Part shown: one piece after another, positions 19,759 through 28,888 of the stretch
Layout: the number at the start of each line of letters is the position of its first letter
Position numbering within the stretch: the first letter of the stretch is position 1
Assembly (NCBI RefSeq): GCF_027213785.1
Contig: NZ_JAPWGO010000013.1
Coordinates: forward strand, 37,306-101,305
Reading direction: 5' to 3'
DNA length: 64,000 nucleotides
Source of the DNA: Limimaricola sp. G21655-S1
GTDB taxonomy: Bacteria; Pseudomonadota; Alphaproteobacteria; Rhodobacterales; Rhodobacteraceae
Notes under the pieces: generated by a model
Database searches by the model: none
Told to the model about the DNA's origin: nothing
Seen by the model: only the letters and a program-made list of their open reading frames with translations
Program-made: the position numbers and the translations under genes

Positions 19759-21017
19759 CCGTCTTTCGCGAGCCTCAGCCCGCTCATCTGCCAGCGCCGG
19801 TCGGGGTGGAAGAAGTTACGGTAGCTGTGACGCATCTGCGCCTTCGGCGTGGCGCAGGAGCCGCCGCGCAGCACGTATTGGTTCACCATGAACTTGCCGT
19901 TGTATTCGCCGATCGCGCCTTCCGGAGGGCGAAAGCCCGGATAGGGATCGAAGCTGCTGCGGGTCCACTCCCAGACATCGCCATGCATCTGTCGCAGCCC
20001 CGCACCGGCTCGCCCCGGCAGCGGCCGGAGCGCCCCTTCATCCATGAAGTTGCCCGCGATCTCCGAACCCTGTGCCGCGACCTCCCACTCGGCCTCGCTC
20101 GGCAGCCGCGCACCGGCCCAGCGCGCGAAGGCCTCGGCCTCGTAGAAGCTTACATGCACCACCGGCGCGTTCGGATCGACGGGCTGAGGGCCGCGCGCGG
20201 TGAAGCTCCACCATTCGCCATCCTGCTTCCACCAGTAGAGCGGCGCGTCCCAGCCCTCTGCCTGCGCTTTGGCAAAGCCCTCCATCAGCCAATGACGCGC
20301 ATCGGCGTAGCCGCCATCTTCGATGAAGGCGATCCAGTCGGCATTCGTCACCGGCCGGCTGGCCAGCGCATAGGGGCGCAGCAGCACCTCGTGGCGGGGC
20401 CCTTCGCAGTCATAGGCGAAGCCGGGTCCCGCATGGCCAATCTCGCGGATGCCGCCGTCGAAGCCGATCCAGTCGAGAGGCTGATCGTCGGAAAGCGCGC
20501 GCGGTTCGGGCGGTCTGATCGCGGGCATCAGCGGGTTGAAGGACAGCGCGTGCAGCAGGTCGGTGAGCAGAAGCTCCTGATGCTGCATTTCGTGATGGCA
20601 GCCTAAGGTGGTCAGTTCGGCCACCTCCGGGTCGCCCTCGTCGAGCAGTCGCTCCATCGCCGCTTCGACATGGGCACGGTACGCCATCACCTCGGCCACG
20701 CTCGGGCGGGTGATCAGCCCGCGCTGGGAGCGGGCATGACGCGGGCCGGCCTGCACATAGTAGGAATTGAACAGGAAGGCGAAGCGGTCGTCCGGCGAGG
20801 CGTAGCCCGGAACCCGTTCGCGCAGGATGAACTGTTCGAAGAACCACGAGGTATGGGCGAGGTGCCACTTGGTGGGCGAGGCATCCTCCATCGACTGCAC
20901 CACCATGTCCTCGGGCGCGAGATCGGCCACCAACTCGCGCGAGCGGGCCCGGGTGGCGCGGAACAGCGCCTGCGCATCATCGGCCAGATCGGCCGGCTTC
21001 GGATTGGCGGTCTGCAT
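19755..21017 (-). CDS. egtB: Ergothioneine biosynthesis protein EgtB (sulfoxide synthase)
   Basis: This 420-residue protein has a DinB-like N-terminal domain and a C-terminal formylglycine-generating-enzyme/C-lectin domain. The iron ligands expected for EgtB are present: His in KWHLAHTSWFFE near residue 52 and the HHEMQHQE motif near 138-145. The C-terminus has MHGDVWEWTRSSF and YVLRGGSCATP. EgtB joins a thiol to the imidazole of trimethylhistidine using oxygen and iron. No egtD methyltransferase is adjacent, which is unusual. The Met at 21017 was chosen for the GAGGGA upstream and family length. A divergent glycosidase shares the upstream region. Confidence 0.92.
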   Translation of the reverse strand: MQTANPKPADLADDAQALFRATRARSRELVADLAPEDMVVQSMEDASPTKWHLAHTSWFFEQFILRERVPGYASPDDRFAFLFNSYYVQAGPRHARSQRGLITRPSVAEVMAYRAHVEAAMERLLDEGDPEVAELTTLGCHHEMQHQELLLTDLLHALSFNPLMPAIRPPEPRALSDDQPLDWIGFDGGIREIGHAGPGFAYDCEGPRHEVLLRPYALASRPVTNADWIAFIEDGGYADARHWLMEGFAKAQAEGWDAPLYWWKQDGEWWSFTARGPQPVDPNAPVVHVSFYEAEAFARWAGARLPSEAEWEVAAQGSEIAGNFMDEGALRPLPGRAGAGLRQMHGDVWEWTRSSFDPYPGFRPPEGAIGEYNGKFMVNQYVLRGGSCATPKAQMRHSYRNFFHPDRRWQMSGLRLAKDG

Positions 21018-21171
21018 GTGAATGGTCCCTCGTCTTGCCAGCGGCAAAACGTGCCCGGTTCGTGGTAGGTTCCTGAGGCTTGGCGCGACAGGGCGCAGCG
21101 GGGTCGCGACCGGCCGTCGGGCGGCGGAACCGTGCTGTTCCGTCCCCGGTTGACCGCCGAAGGAGAGCCGC

Positions 21172-22965
21172 ATGATCCGATCCCGCCGCCAGTCGTCGCC
21201 CGAGATCGTGGCCTCCAACACGGTCCCGATCCGCGATCTCGGCGTGATCGGCGACCGCCGCACCGCCGCCGTGCTCGACCGGATGGGTCGCATCCTCTGG
21301 TACTGTCCCTGCCGTTTCGACGGGCCAAGCCTCTTCGCGGGGCTGCTCGATCCCGAGGGCGGCGAATGGCGCATCGACATGGATGGTGCGGCACCCGGGC
21401 CGCGCCGATATCTCGACGGCAGTGGCATGCTGGAGACACATCTCACAGGCCCCGAGGGCGATCTGGTCGTGCTCGACTGGATGACCTCCGGGCCACAGGC
21501 GCCGATCGGCGTGCTGGTGCGCGAGTTCGGTTCGGCCCCTGCGCCGGTCAGGGTCACGCTCGATCCGCGCCCCGACTACGCGCGTCGGACCGCGACGCTG
21601 TCCGTCGAAGGCGACGCCGCCATGATCGAGGGCATGCGGCTGTACGGCTCGCACCCGCTGCGCATCTCGGATGGCAAGGTGGTGATGGATCTGCCGAAGG
21701 GCGAGGCCGGCTCGATGATCCTCTCGGACGCGCCGATTTCAAGGCCCGACCGCGCTACACTCGACAACTGGCGCGGCCATACGCTCGGCCATTGGGAGGG
21801 CTTGGACGAGGCGGTGAACTACGAGGGCGTATTCGCCGACGACCTCCAGCGGTCGCTTCGAGCGATCCGGCTGTGTACCCACGAGGAAAGCGGTGCCACC
21901 ACCGCCGCGGTCACCACCTCCCTGCCCGAGATCGCCGGGGGCGGCCGCAACTGGGACTACCGCTATGTCTGGCTGCGCGACGCGGGCATGATCGTCTCGG
22001 CGCTCTTGCGACTGTGCCGCAAGGACAGCGAGGGTGAACAGTATCTGAAGTTCATCTGTCGCTGCAGCGGCACCTCCGAGAACTACCCGATGGCGGTGTT
22101 CACCGATCTCGACTGCGAGACCGCGCCGCCCGAGACCGAATTGCCGTTCGAGGGCTGGCGTGGCTCTCGACCGGTGCGGATCGGCAATGGTGCCGCCGAT
22201 CAGCTTCAGCTCGATGCCTATGCCAACGTGGCTCTGGCCGCGAAGCTGCTCTACCGCGAAGGGTCGTCGCAAGGCCGCGCGCATTGGGACGTGGTCGCGG
22301 ACATCTGCGATTTCCTGAGCCGGAACTGGCGCGAGCCCGATCACGGCATCTGGGAGGAAACCCCGCCGAAGCCCTATGTCTCGGGCAAGGTGGTCGCCGC
22401 CTGCGCGCTGGAATCGGCGGCCGATTACGGCAGCGAAGCCGAGGCCGCGCGCTGGCGAAGGGCGGCCGGCGAAATCCGTGACTGGGTGGCGCGACATGGC
22501 CTGACATCAGAAGGTGCCTATGCCGTGTATCCGGGCTCGGACGAGGTCGACGTGACCGCCGCGCTGTTCCCGGTCTGGGACTATTGCGCCGCCGACACGC
22601 CCGAGATGCTCGCCACCATCGAGGCGCTGGAGCGTGACTGGAGCCCGGACGGGCGGCTCTATCATCGCCGCCTTGAATGCGCCGACGGCACCGAGGAAGG
22701 GGTCTTCGTCGCGGCGGGCTTCTGGGTCGCGCAGTACTGGGTGATGCGCGGCGATCTGGACCGGGCGCATGCGATCATCGAGGCGGGGATCGCGCAGGGC
22801 AACGATCTGGGCCTCCTGTCGGAAGAGGCCGATCCGCGATTGGGGGAGATGCTGGGCAACATTCCGCAGGCTTTCGCCCATGCCGGAATGATCGGCGCGG
22901 TGATCGATCTCAATCGGGCGCTGAAGGCGCGTGCACAAGAGACGCAGGAGAAATCGAACGGCTGA
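21172..22965 (+). CDS. Glycoside hydrolase family 15 protein
   Basis: This 597-residue protein has the two-part structure of bacterial GH15 enzymes: an N-terminal beta-sandwich (about 1-230) with LGVIGDRRTAAVLDRMGRIL, and an (alpha/alpha)6 barrel. The conserved NWDYRYVWLRDAGM lies near 260, and EPDHGIWEE, with a probable general acid, near 390. Relatives are glucoamylases, glucodextranases or trehalases acting on alpha-glucosides; the substrate cannot be fixed here. No signal peptide is visible, so it is probably cytoplasmic. AAGGAGAG precedes the ATG. It is divergent from egtB across 154 bases and may be co-transcribed with the redoxin gene 54 bases downstream. Confidence 0.88.
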   Translation: MIRSRRQSSPEIVASNTVPIRDLGVIGDRRTAAVLDRMGRILWYCPCRFDGPSLFAGLLDPEGGEWRIDMDGAAPGPRRYLDGSGMLETHLTGPEGDLVVLDWMTSGPQAPIGVLVREFGSAPAPVRVTLDPRPDYARRTATLSVEGDAAMIEGMRLYGSHPLRISDGKVVMDLPKGEAGSMILSDAPISRPDRATLDNWRGHTLGHWEGLDEAVNYEGVFADDLQRSLRAIRLCTHEESGATTAAVTTSLPEIAGGGRNWDYRYVWLRDAGMIVSALLRLCRKDSEGEQYLKFICRCSGTSENYPMAVFTDLDCETAPPETELPFEGWRGSRPVRIGNGAADQLQLDAYANVALAAKLLYREGSSQGRAHWDVVADICDFLSRNWREPDHGIWEETPPKPYVSGKVVAACALESAADYGSEAEAARWRRAAGEIRDWVARHGLTSEGAYAVYPGSDEVDVTAALFPVWDYCAADTPEMLATIEALERDWSPDGRLYHRRLECADGTEEGVFVAAGFWVAQYWVMRGDLDRAHAIIEAGIAQGNDLGLLSEEADPRLGEMLGNIPQAFAHAGMIGAVIDLNRALKARAQETQEKSNG

Positions 22966-23019
22966 GGCTTTCGCGGGTTGTCTCGGCGACCGATGACACA
23001 CCAGACGGGGAGACGACCC

Positions 23020-23841
23020 ATGACCTCGACCAGCGATTACGTCTACGACCACGTCCAGGCCAGCACCCTGAACAAGGACATGGCCTTTCGGCCCGGTACG
23101 CCGGGGCCGGGCGACCGGCTGCCGGTCTTCGACCTGCCCGCCGCCACCGGCGGACGGATCCGCAGCCACGCGATCACCGGCAACAAGCCGATGCTGTTGG
23201 TGACCGGCTCCTACACCTGTCCGATGACTGCGGCGTCGAACCCGGCGCTGAAGCGTCTGCACCGCCGCTATGGCGGCCAGATCGTCTTCGTGATGCTGCA
23301 CGTGCGCGAGGCGCATCCGGGCGAGCGTTTCGATCAGCCGCACGACATGGACACCAAGATCCGCAACGCCCGCATCCTGAAGGAGCGTGACAGCCTGCCC
23401 TGGGCCCTGGCGGTGGACGACACGCAGGGCACCCTGCACAAGCAACTCGACGAGAAGCCGAACGCCGTCTGGGTTACCGACCGCGAGGGGACCATCGTCT
23501 ATCGCGGCCTCTGGGCCGGCGACGACGAGGCTCTGGGCGAGGCGCTCGAAGCCGTGTCCAAGGGGCGGATGCCCCGCAAGCGCGAAAGCACGGCACGGCT
23601 CAAGCCGATGGCCGCCGGGATCGGCGTGATGCGCGAGGTCACGCAGCGCTCGGGCCGGCGCGCCGAGGCGGATCTGTGGAAGGCCGCGCCGCCGGTCGCG
23701 GCGCTGGCGCGCATCGCCGATCTCTACCGCCCGCTGCCGCCGCATTGGCGCACGGCTGCTGCTGCCGCAACGATCGGGCTTGGTGCGACGGCACTGATCG
23801 GGGCACTGACATCGGCGCGAAAGTCCGCACGCAAGAGGTGA
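23020..23841 (+). CDS. Deiodinase-like thioredoxin-fold protein with C-terminal membrane anchor
   Basis: This 273-residue protein reads like the iodothyronine deiodinase family (PF00837). LLVTGSYTCPMTAASNP places Cys67 where the animal enzymes have selenocysteine. HVREAHPGERF, WALAVDDTQGTLHKQL and the strand-turn NAVWVTDREGTIVYRGLW follow in family order. A hydrophobic helix near residues 245-265 followed by basic residues suggests a C-terminal membrane anchor. The substrate is unknown; reductive dehalogenation or peroxide reduction are possibilities. The start at 23020 follows GGGGAGACGACCC; an earlier in-frame Met has no such site. It lies just downstream of the GH15 gene on the same strand. 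Confidence 0.72.
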   Translation: MTSTSDYVYDHVQASTLNKDMAFRPGTPGPGDRLPVFDLPAATGGRIRSHAITGNKPMLLVTGSYTCPMTAASNPALKRLHRRYGGQIVFVMLHVREAHPGERFDQPHDMDTKIRNARILKERDSLPWALAVDDTQGTLHKQLDEKPNAVWVTDREGTIVYRGLWAGDDEALGEALEAVSKGRMPRKRESTARLKPMAAGIGVMREVTQRSGRRAEADLWKAAPPVAALARIADLYRPLPPHWRTAAAAATIGLGATALIGALTSARKSARKR

Positions 23842-23864
23842 AATTCCGGGCAATGCAGTGGCTT

Positions 23865-23897
23865 GGCCGTCGTCTCGCTTGACCGGTGACGACGGCC
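23865..23897. promoter_or_regulatory. Inverted repeat before the ABC transporter operon
   Basis: GGCCGTCGTC (23865-23874) and GACGACGGCC (23888-23897) are perfect 10-base arms around 13 bases that include TTGACC. There is no T tract, so it may be an operator or a weak terminator between the redoxin gene and the transporter operon. Confidence 0.35.
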
Positions 23898-23965
23898 GCG
23901 CCTAACCTCCCCCTACATGACGGGCCTTGAGGAGGGCCCCGTTCCGAAGGGGGAGGAGACCCGGG

Positions 23966-25135
23966 ATGACACGAGTGCTCACGGCCACGGCCGTCCTGTT
24001 GGGCTGCGCCATGCCCGCATCCGCCGATATCACCATCGCGCATGTCTACGGCAAGACCGGCCCGCTCGAGGCCTATGCCGCGCAATCGCATGAGGGGCTG
24101 ATGCTCGGTCTCGAATACGCGACCGAGGGCAACATGGAGGTGAACGGCGAGAAGATCGTCGTGATCGAGAAGGACACCCAGTCCAAGCCCGATATCGGCC
24201 GCGCCGTTCTGGCCGAGGCCTATGGCGATGACGGTGCCGACATCGCGGTCGGACCGGTCAGTTCCGGCGTGGCGCTCGCCATGCTGCCGGTGGCCGCCGA
24301 ATACGAGAAGATCCTGATCGTCGAGCCGGCGGTGGCGGATTCGATCACCGGCTCGGACTGGAACCGCTACGTGTTCCGCACCGGTCGCAACTCCAGCCAG
24401 GACGCGATCTCGAACGCCGTGGCGCTGGGCGGCGAGGGCGTCACCATCGCGACGCTGGCGCAGGATTACGCCTTTGGCCGCGATGGCGTGGCGGCGTTCC
24501 GCGAGGCGCTGGAGGATACCGGCGCCAGCATCGCGCACGAGGAATACGTGCCGACCGACACCACCGACTTCACCGCCGCCGCCGAGCGGATCTTCGCGGC
24601 GATGGAGGGGGTCGAAGGCGAGAAGAAGCTGTTCATCATCTGGGCCGGTGGCGGTAACCCGATGGGCAAGATCAACGCTATGGATCCGTCCCGCCACGGC
24701 ATCGAGATCGCCACCGGCGGCAACATCCTCGCGGCGCTCACCGCCTACAAGGAACTGCCCGGTCTCGAAGGCGCGACCTATTACTACTACGAGATCCCCG
24801 ACAACCCGGTGAATGACTGGCTGGTGGAGGAGCACATGGCCCGCTTCGACGCGCCGCCCGACTTCTTCACCGCAGGCGGCATGGCAGCGGGCATCGCCAT
24901 CGTCGAGGCGATCGAGAAGGCGGGCTCGACCGAGACCGAGGACCTGATCGCCACGATGGAAGGCATGGAGTGGGAGACGCCCAAGGGCATGATGCGTTTC
25001 CGCCCCGAGGATCATCAGGCGCTGCAATCCATGTATCACTTCCGCACCGAGGTGCAGGACGGAAAGGATTACGGCGTCCCGGTGCTCGTGCGCGAGCTTG
25101 GCATCGAGGACATGGAAATCCCGATCCGCAACTGA
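23966..25135 (+). CDS. Branched-chain amino acid-type ABC transporter, periplasmic binding protein
   Basis: This 389-residue protein begins with a signal peptide (about residues 1-21, ending in MPASA before DITIAH). It continues as a Leu/Ile/Val-type type I periplasmic binding protein: ITIAHVYGKTGPLEAYAAQS, then ADIAVGPVSSGVALAML and LAQDYAFGRDGVAAF. It is the first gene of a five-gene transporter operon. The related binding proteins take amino acids, amides, urea or aromatic acids, so the substrate is open. The start at 23966 follows GGGGGAGGAG; an upstream in-frame Met lacks the signal-peptide pattern. Confidence 0.9.
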   Translation: MTRVLTATAVLLGCAMPASADITIAHVYGKTGPLEAYAAQSHEGLMLGLEYATEGNMEVNGEKIVVIEKDTQSKPDIGRAVLAEAYGDDGADIAVGPVSSGVALAMLPVAAEYEKILIVEPAVADSITGSDWNRYVFRTGRNSSQDAISNAVALGGEGVTIATLAQDYAFGRDGVAAFREALEDTGASIAHEEYVPTDTTDFTAAAERIFAAMEGVEGEKKLFIIWAGGGNPMGKINAMDPSRHGIEIATGGNILAALTAYKELPGLEGATYYYYEIPDNPVNDWLVEEHMARFDAPPDFFTAGGMAAGIAIVEAIEKAGSTETEDLIATMEGMEWETPKGMMRFRPEDHQALQSMYHFRTEVQDGKDYGVPVLVRELGIEDMEIPIRN

Positions 25136-25183
25136 GGTATCGGGCCGGGCCTCGGGGCCCGGCTCCCATCCGAAGGCGAGACC

Positions 25184-25948
25184 ATGACCGCGATGCTTCT
25201 GGAAACCAAGGATCTGACCGTGCGTTTCGGCGGTCATGTCGCCGTCGACGCGGTGAGCTGCGGCTTTCGGGCGGGCGAACTTACCGCCATCGTCGGGCCG
25301 AACGGTGCCGGCAAGACCACCTATTTCAACCTGATCTCCGGTCAGATCGCCGCCAGCGCCGGCCGGGTACGGCTGGCCGGGCGTGACATCACCCGGATGA
25401 ACGTGTCGGAGCGCTGTCGTCTCGGGCTCGGGCGCGCGTTCCAGCTGACCAACCTGTTTCCCGGCCTCTCGGTGCTGGAGAACCTGCGGCTGGTGGTGCA
25501 GGCGCGGCGCGGTCGCGGATTCTCGCTGTTGCGGCTGGCGTGCTCGGATCGCGAGGTGACGCGCGAGGCCGAGGAACTCCTAGCGCGGCTGCGGCTGGAG
25601 GCACTGGCGGAGCAGCCGGTTTCGGAGTTGAGCCACGGTAATCAGCGCAAGCTGGAGGTGGCGCTGCTGATCGCGCTCGATCCGCTGGTCTACATGTTCG
25701 ACGAACCCACGGCCGGCATGTCGCTCGACGAGGCACCGGTGGTGCTCGATTTGATCGCCGGGCTCAAGGCGCGGGCCGACCGCACCATCCTTCTGGTCGA
25801 GCACAAGATGGACGTGATCCGCAGCCTCGCGGACCGGATCATCGTGCTGCACAACGGCGCGCTCGCCGCCGACGGCCCCCCTGAGGCGGTGATGGCCTCG
25901 GCGGTGGTGCAGGAAGCTTATATGGGGCGGGAGCTGGAGGATGTCTGA
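25184..25948 (+). CDS. livG: Branched-chain amino acid-type ABC transporter ATPase (LivG-like)
   Basis: This 254-residue ATPase has Walker A GPNGAGKTTYFN (about 45-56), a signature region LSHGNQRKLEVAL and Walker B LVYMFDEPTAGMS followed by the switch His in LLVEHKMDVI. The C-terminal helix is the short one typical of LivG rather than sugar importers. It couples ATP hydrolysis to transport at the inner face of the membrane together with the second ATPase, whose start overlaps its end by 8 bases. It follows the binding protein by 48 bases. Confidence 0.92.
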   Translation: MTAMLLETKDLTVRFGGHVAVDAVSCGFRAGELTAIVGPNGAGKTTYFNLISGQIAASAGRVRLAGRDITRMNVSERCRLGLGRAFQLTNLFPGLSVLENLRLVVQARRGRGFSLLRLACSDREVTREAEELLARLRLEALAEQPVSELSHGNQRKLEVALLIALDPLVYMFDEPTAGMSLDEAPVVLDLIAGLKARADRTILLVEHKMDVIRSLADRIIVLHNGALAADGPPEAVMASAVVQEAYMGRELEDV

Positions 25949-26663
25949 GCCGATCCTGACGCTCGAGGGGGTCGAGACCGATATCGGCCGCTACCACATC
26001 CTTTCGGGCGTCGATCTCGAGGTGCCGCGCGGACAGGTGACGATGCTTCTGGGGCGAAACGGCGTCGGCAAGACCACGACGCTGCGGAGCGTGATCGGTC
26101 ATTGGCGCGCGAAATCGGGGCGGATCCTGTTCGACGGACAGGACATCACGAGGATGCCTACCCCCGCCATCGCGCGGATGGGCCTCGGCTTCGTGCCGGA
26201 GGACATGGGCATCTTCTCGGACCTGACGGTCGAGGAGAACATGACGCTGGCCGCCGCATCCGGTCCGCTGTCGCCCAAGCGTCGCGACCGGATCTTCGCG
26301 GCCTTCCCGCCGCTCGCCACGTTCTGGCGCGCGCCGGCGGGCACGCTGTCGGGCGGTCAGAAGCAGATGCTGTCCATTGCTCGCGCCATGGCCGAGGAGC
26401 GTCGGCTCTACCTGATCGACGAACCGACCAAGGGGCTGGCCCCGGCGATCGTCTCGACCATGGCGGCAGCGCTGCGCGAGTTGAAGCGCGAGGGCGCGTC
26501 GATCCTGCTGGTCGAACAGAATTTCGCGGTGGCGCGGGCCTTGGGCGACCGTGCCGCGGTGATGGAGGGCGGCCGCATCGTCTGGACCGGCGCAATGGCC
26601 GAACTGGCCACGGATGCCAAGCTGCAGTCGAGGCTTCTCGGGCTGAGCGTGGAGGGCGCATGA
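25941..26663 (+). CDS. livF: Branched-chain amino acid-type ABC transporter ATPase (LivF-like)
   Basis: This 240-residue ATPase has Walker A GRNGVGKTTTLR near residue 37, the signature LSGGQKQMLSIARAMAEE and Walker B LYLIDEPTKGLAP. The RNGVGKTT and TKGLAP variants are typical of LivF. It pairs with the LivG-like ATPase just upstream. The start overlaps livG by 8 bases and the stop overlaps the permease start by ATGA, so all are made from one message. Confidence 0.92.
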   Translation: MSEPILTLEGVETDIGRYHILSGVDLEVPRGQVTMLLGRNGVGKTTTLRSVIGHWRAKSGRILFDGQDITRMPTPAIARMGLGFVPEDMGIFSDLTVEENMTLAAASGPLSPKRRDRIFAAFPPLATFWRAPAGTLSGGQKQMLSIARAMAEERRLYLIDEPTKGLAPAIVSTMAAALRELKREGASILLVEQNFAVARALGDRAAVMEGGRIVWTGAMAELATDAKLQSRLLGLSVEGA

Positions 26664-27703
26664 GCGTGCAGAGCGAGGGCGCCCCGGCGCATCGACCGAC
26701 ATTCGCGGCGCTGTCGCCCCGCGACAAGCTGGCGAAATCGGCGCCGTTCCTGCTGCTGCCGGTGCTGGCGCTGGTCGGGCTGGCGCTGATCGGCACATGG
26801 CCGACATGGCTGACGCTGACCGTCTCGGGCTTGGCCATGGGCATGATGATCTTCGTCATGGCCTCCGGGCTGACGCTGGTCTTCGGGCTGATGGACGTGA
26901 TCAATTTCGGTCACGGCGCCTTCATCTCGGTGGGCGCCTTCGTCGGCATCTCGGTGCTGGCGGGCTTGGGCGACTGGACCGGCGCCGCCTCTCTCGCGCT
27001 CAACATGGCCGCGGTACTGGCGGCCGTGATCGCGGCGATGGCGGTGACCGGCGCGCTGGGCTGGGGGTTCGAGCGGGTGCTGGTGCGCCCCGTCTACGGT
27101 GCGCATCTGCGACAGATCCTCGTCACCGTCGGCGGGCTGATCGTGATCGAGCAGATGATCCACGTGGTCTGGGGGCCTGACGAGATCTTTCTGACGCGCC
27201 CCGAGATGCTCAAGGGCGTGACGCTCTTCGCGGGAGCGGCGATCGAGACCTACCGGCTGCTTGCCGTCGCCGTGGGGCTGGTGCTGTTCGTCACCATGCG
27301 GCTGGTGCTGCGGCGCACCAAGATCGGCCTCATCGTGCGCGCCGGCGTGCAGAATGGCGAGATGGTCGAGGCGCTGGGCTACCGGCTGCGGCTGGTTTTC
27401 GTCGGCACCTTCGTCGCGGGCTCGGCGCTGGCGGGCTTGGGCGGGGTGATGTGGAGCCTCTATCAGGAGGTGATCACCGCCGGCATGGGCGAGGAGATGA
27501 TGATCCTCGTCTTCGTCGTGGTGATCATCGGCGGTCTGGGCTCGATCGAGGGCGCCTTCATCGGCGCGCTGATGGTCGGGCTATTGCAGAATTACGTCGC
27601 CTTCCTCGCGCCCAAGCTGGCGCTGGTGTCGAATATCGGCCTGATGACGGCGATCCTGATGTGGCGGCCCGAAGGCATGCTGCCGGTGGTGAGGGCGAAA
27701 TGA
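26660..27703 (+). CDS. livH: Branched-chain amino acid-type ABC transporter permease (LivH-like)
   Basis: This 347-residue integral membrane protein has about eight hydrophobic helices. Its family motif near the start, LTLVFGLMDVINFGHGAF, is the LivH hallmark, and VVVIIGGLGSIEGAFIGAL near the end is the cytoplasmic coupling segment. A longer N-terminus (MSVQSEGAPAHRP...) precedes the first helix. The start was placed at the ATGA overlap with livF because the open frame upstream is antisense-like and out of family. It forms the channel with the LivM-like permease. Confidence 0.92.
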   Translation: MSVQSEGAPAHRPTFAALSPRDKLAKSAPFLLLPVLALVGLALIGTWPTWLTLTVSGLAMGMMIFVMASGLTLVFGLMDVINFGHGAFISVGAFVGISVLAGLGDWTGAASLALNMAAVLAAVIAAMAVTGALGWGFERVLVRPVYGAHLRQILVTVGGLIVIEQMIHVVWGPDEIFLTRPEMLKGVTLFAGAAIETYRLLAVAVGLVLFVTMRLVLRRTKIGLIVRAGVQNGEMVEALGYRLRLVFVGTFVAGSALAGLGGVMWSLYQEVITAGMGEEMMILVFVVVIIGGLGSIEGAFIGALMVGLLQNYVAFLAPKLALVSNIGLMTAILMWRPEGMLPVVRAK

Positions 27704-28758
27704 TCCGACTGTTCTCGAACGACGGGCCCCGTTCCACCATTCTCGCGCTGATCCTGATCGCGATCGGGCTGGCACTGGCCTTCGCGCCGTTCCTGTTTCC
27801 GGGCGTCCGTGCGCTGGAGACGGCGGCGCGGATCTGCATCTTCGTCGTGCTCGCCGCGAGCTACGACCTGCTCTTGGGCTATACCGGCATCGTCAGCTTC
27901 GCGCACACGATGTTCTTCGGGCTCGGCGCCTACGGCGTGGCGCTGGCCTCGACCCATATGGGGCGCGGTTTCGCGGCGCTAGGCGTGGGCACGCTGGCAG
28001 GGCTTGCCGCGGCGGTGGCGCTGGCTCTCGTGATCGGGCTGTTCTCGCTGCGCGTGCGGGCGATCTTCTTCGCCATGATCACCCTGGCCGTGGCCTCTGC
28101 GGTGACCGTGCTGGCGAGCCAGCTCAGCGCGATCACCGGGGGCGAGGACGGGCTGGTCTACCAGATCCCACGCGCACTCGGTCCCGCGATGCGGCTCGAT
28201 CTGGAGATCGCGGGCGTCACCATCACCGGCAAGATCCTGAACTACTACCTCGTCTTCGCGATTTCGCTGGTGCTGTTCCTGCTGATGCTGAGGATCGTCA
28301 ACTCTCCCTTCGGGCGGGTGCTGCAGGCGATCCGCGAGAACGATTTTCGGGCCGAGGCGATCGGCTACCGCGTGGTGCGCTACCGGGTCACCGCGACCTG
28401 CCTCTCGGCAGGCTTCGCGGCGCTGGCGGGCAGCCTCTGGGCTATCTGGCTGCGCTATGTCGGCCCCGGCACGACGCTGAGCTTCGAGATCATGCTCGAC
28501 ATCCTCTTGATGGTGGTGATCGGCGGCATGGGCACGATCTGGGGTGCGGCGCTCGGGGCGACGCTGATGGTGCTGGCGCAGTCCTACCTGCAGAACCTCA
28601 TGGCGCTGGCCGCCGGAGCGACCGAGGCGCTGCCGATCCTGTCGCGGCTCCTCGACCCGGATCGCTGGCTCTTGTGGCTCGGGGTGCTGTTCATCCTCTC
28701 GGTCTATTTCTTCCCGACCGGCATCGTCGGGCGTCTCAGGGCGCGGGCCGCGCGATAG
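27700..28758 (+). CDS. livM: Branched-chain amino acid-type ABC transporter permease (LivM-like)
   Basis: This 352-residue integral membrane protein has around ten hydrophobic stretches. LLLGYTGIVSFAHTMFFGLG near residue 55 is the LivM counterpart of the FGHG motif. ILLMVVIGGMGTIWGAALGA near 268 is the conserved coupling region, and QAIRENDFRAEAIGY near 206 is typical. The ATG lies in an ATGA overlap with livH. It is the last gene of the transporter operon; 130 bases without a recognisable gene separate it from sqdB. Confidence 0.92.
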   Translation: MIRLFSNDGPRSTILALILIAIGLALAFAPFLFPGVRALETAARICIFVVLAASYDLLLGYTGIVSFAHTMFFGLGAYGVALASTHMGRGFAALGVGTLAGLAAAVALALVIGLFSLRVRAIFFAMITLAVASAVTVLASQLSAITGGEDGLVYQIPRALGPAMRLDLEIAGVTITGKILNYYLVFAISLVLFLLMLRIVNSPFGRVLQAIRENDFRAEAIGYRVVRYRVTATCLSAGFAALAGSLWAIWLRYVGPGTTLSFEIMLDILLMVVIGGMGTIWGAALGATLMVLAQSYLQNLMALAAGATEALPILSRLLDPDRWLLWLGVLFILSVYFFPTGIVGRLRARAAR

Positions 28759-28888
28759 GCGGAGCATCGCCGGGACGGGCTGGCGTTTCGTCGCGCCCCA
28801 TGCATCATGCCGGACCGATAGCACGGGGCGTCGTCGCCCTGTCACCGGGGCCTGCAAGGTTCCGGGCATGAACCAAGGGGGGCACTAC

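Noticed and set aside
21018..21557. N-terminal extension of the egtB frame by about 180 residues
   Set aside because: The extension overlaps the divergent GH15 gene and is low-complexity. A good ribosome binding site and the family N-terminus place the start at 21017.
26102..26659. Extension of the LivH frame upstream through the LivF gene
   Set aside because: It is out-of-frame livF sequence. The ATGA overlap at 26660 gives the LivH N-terminus.
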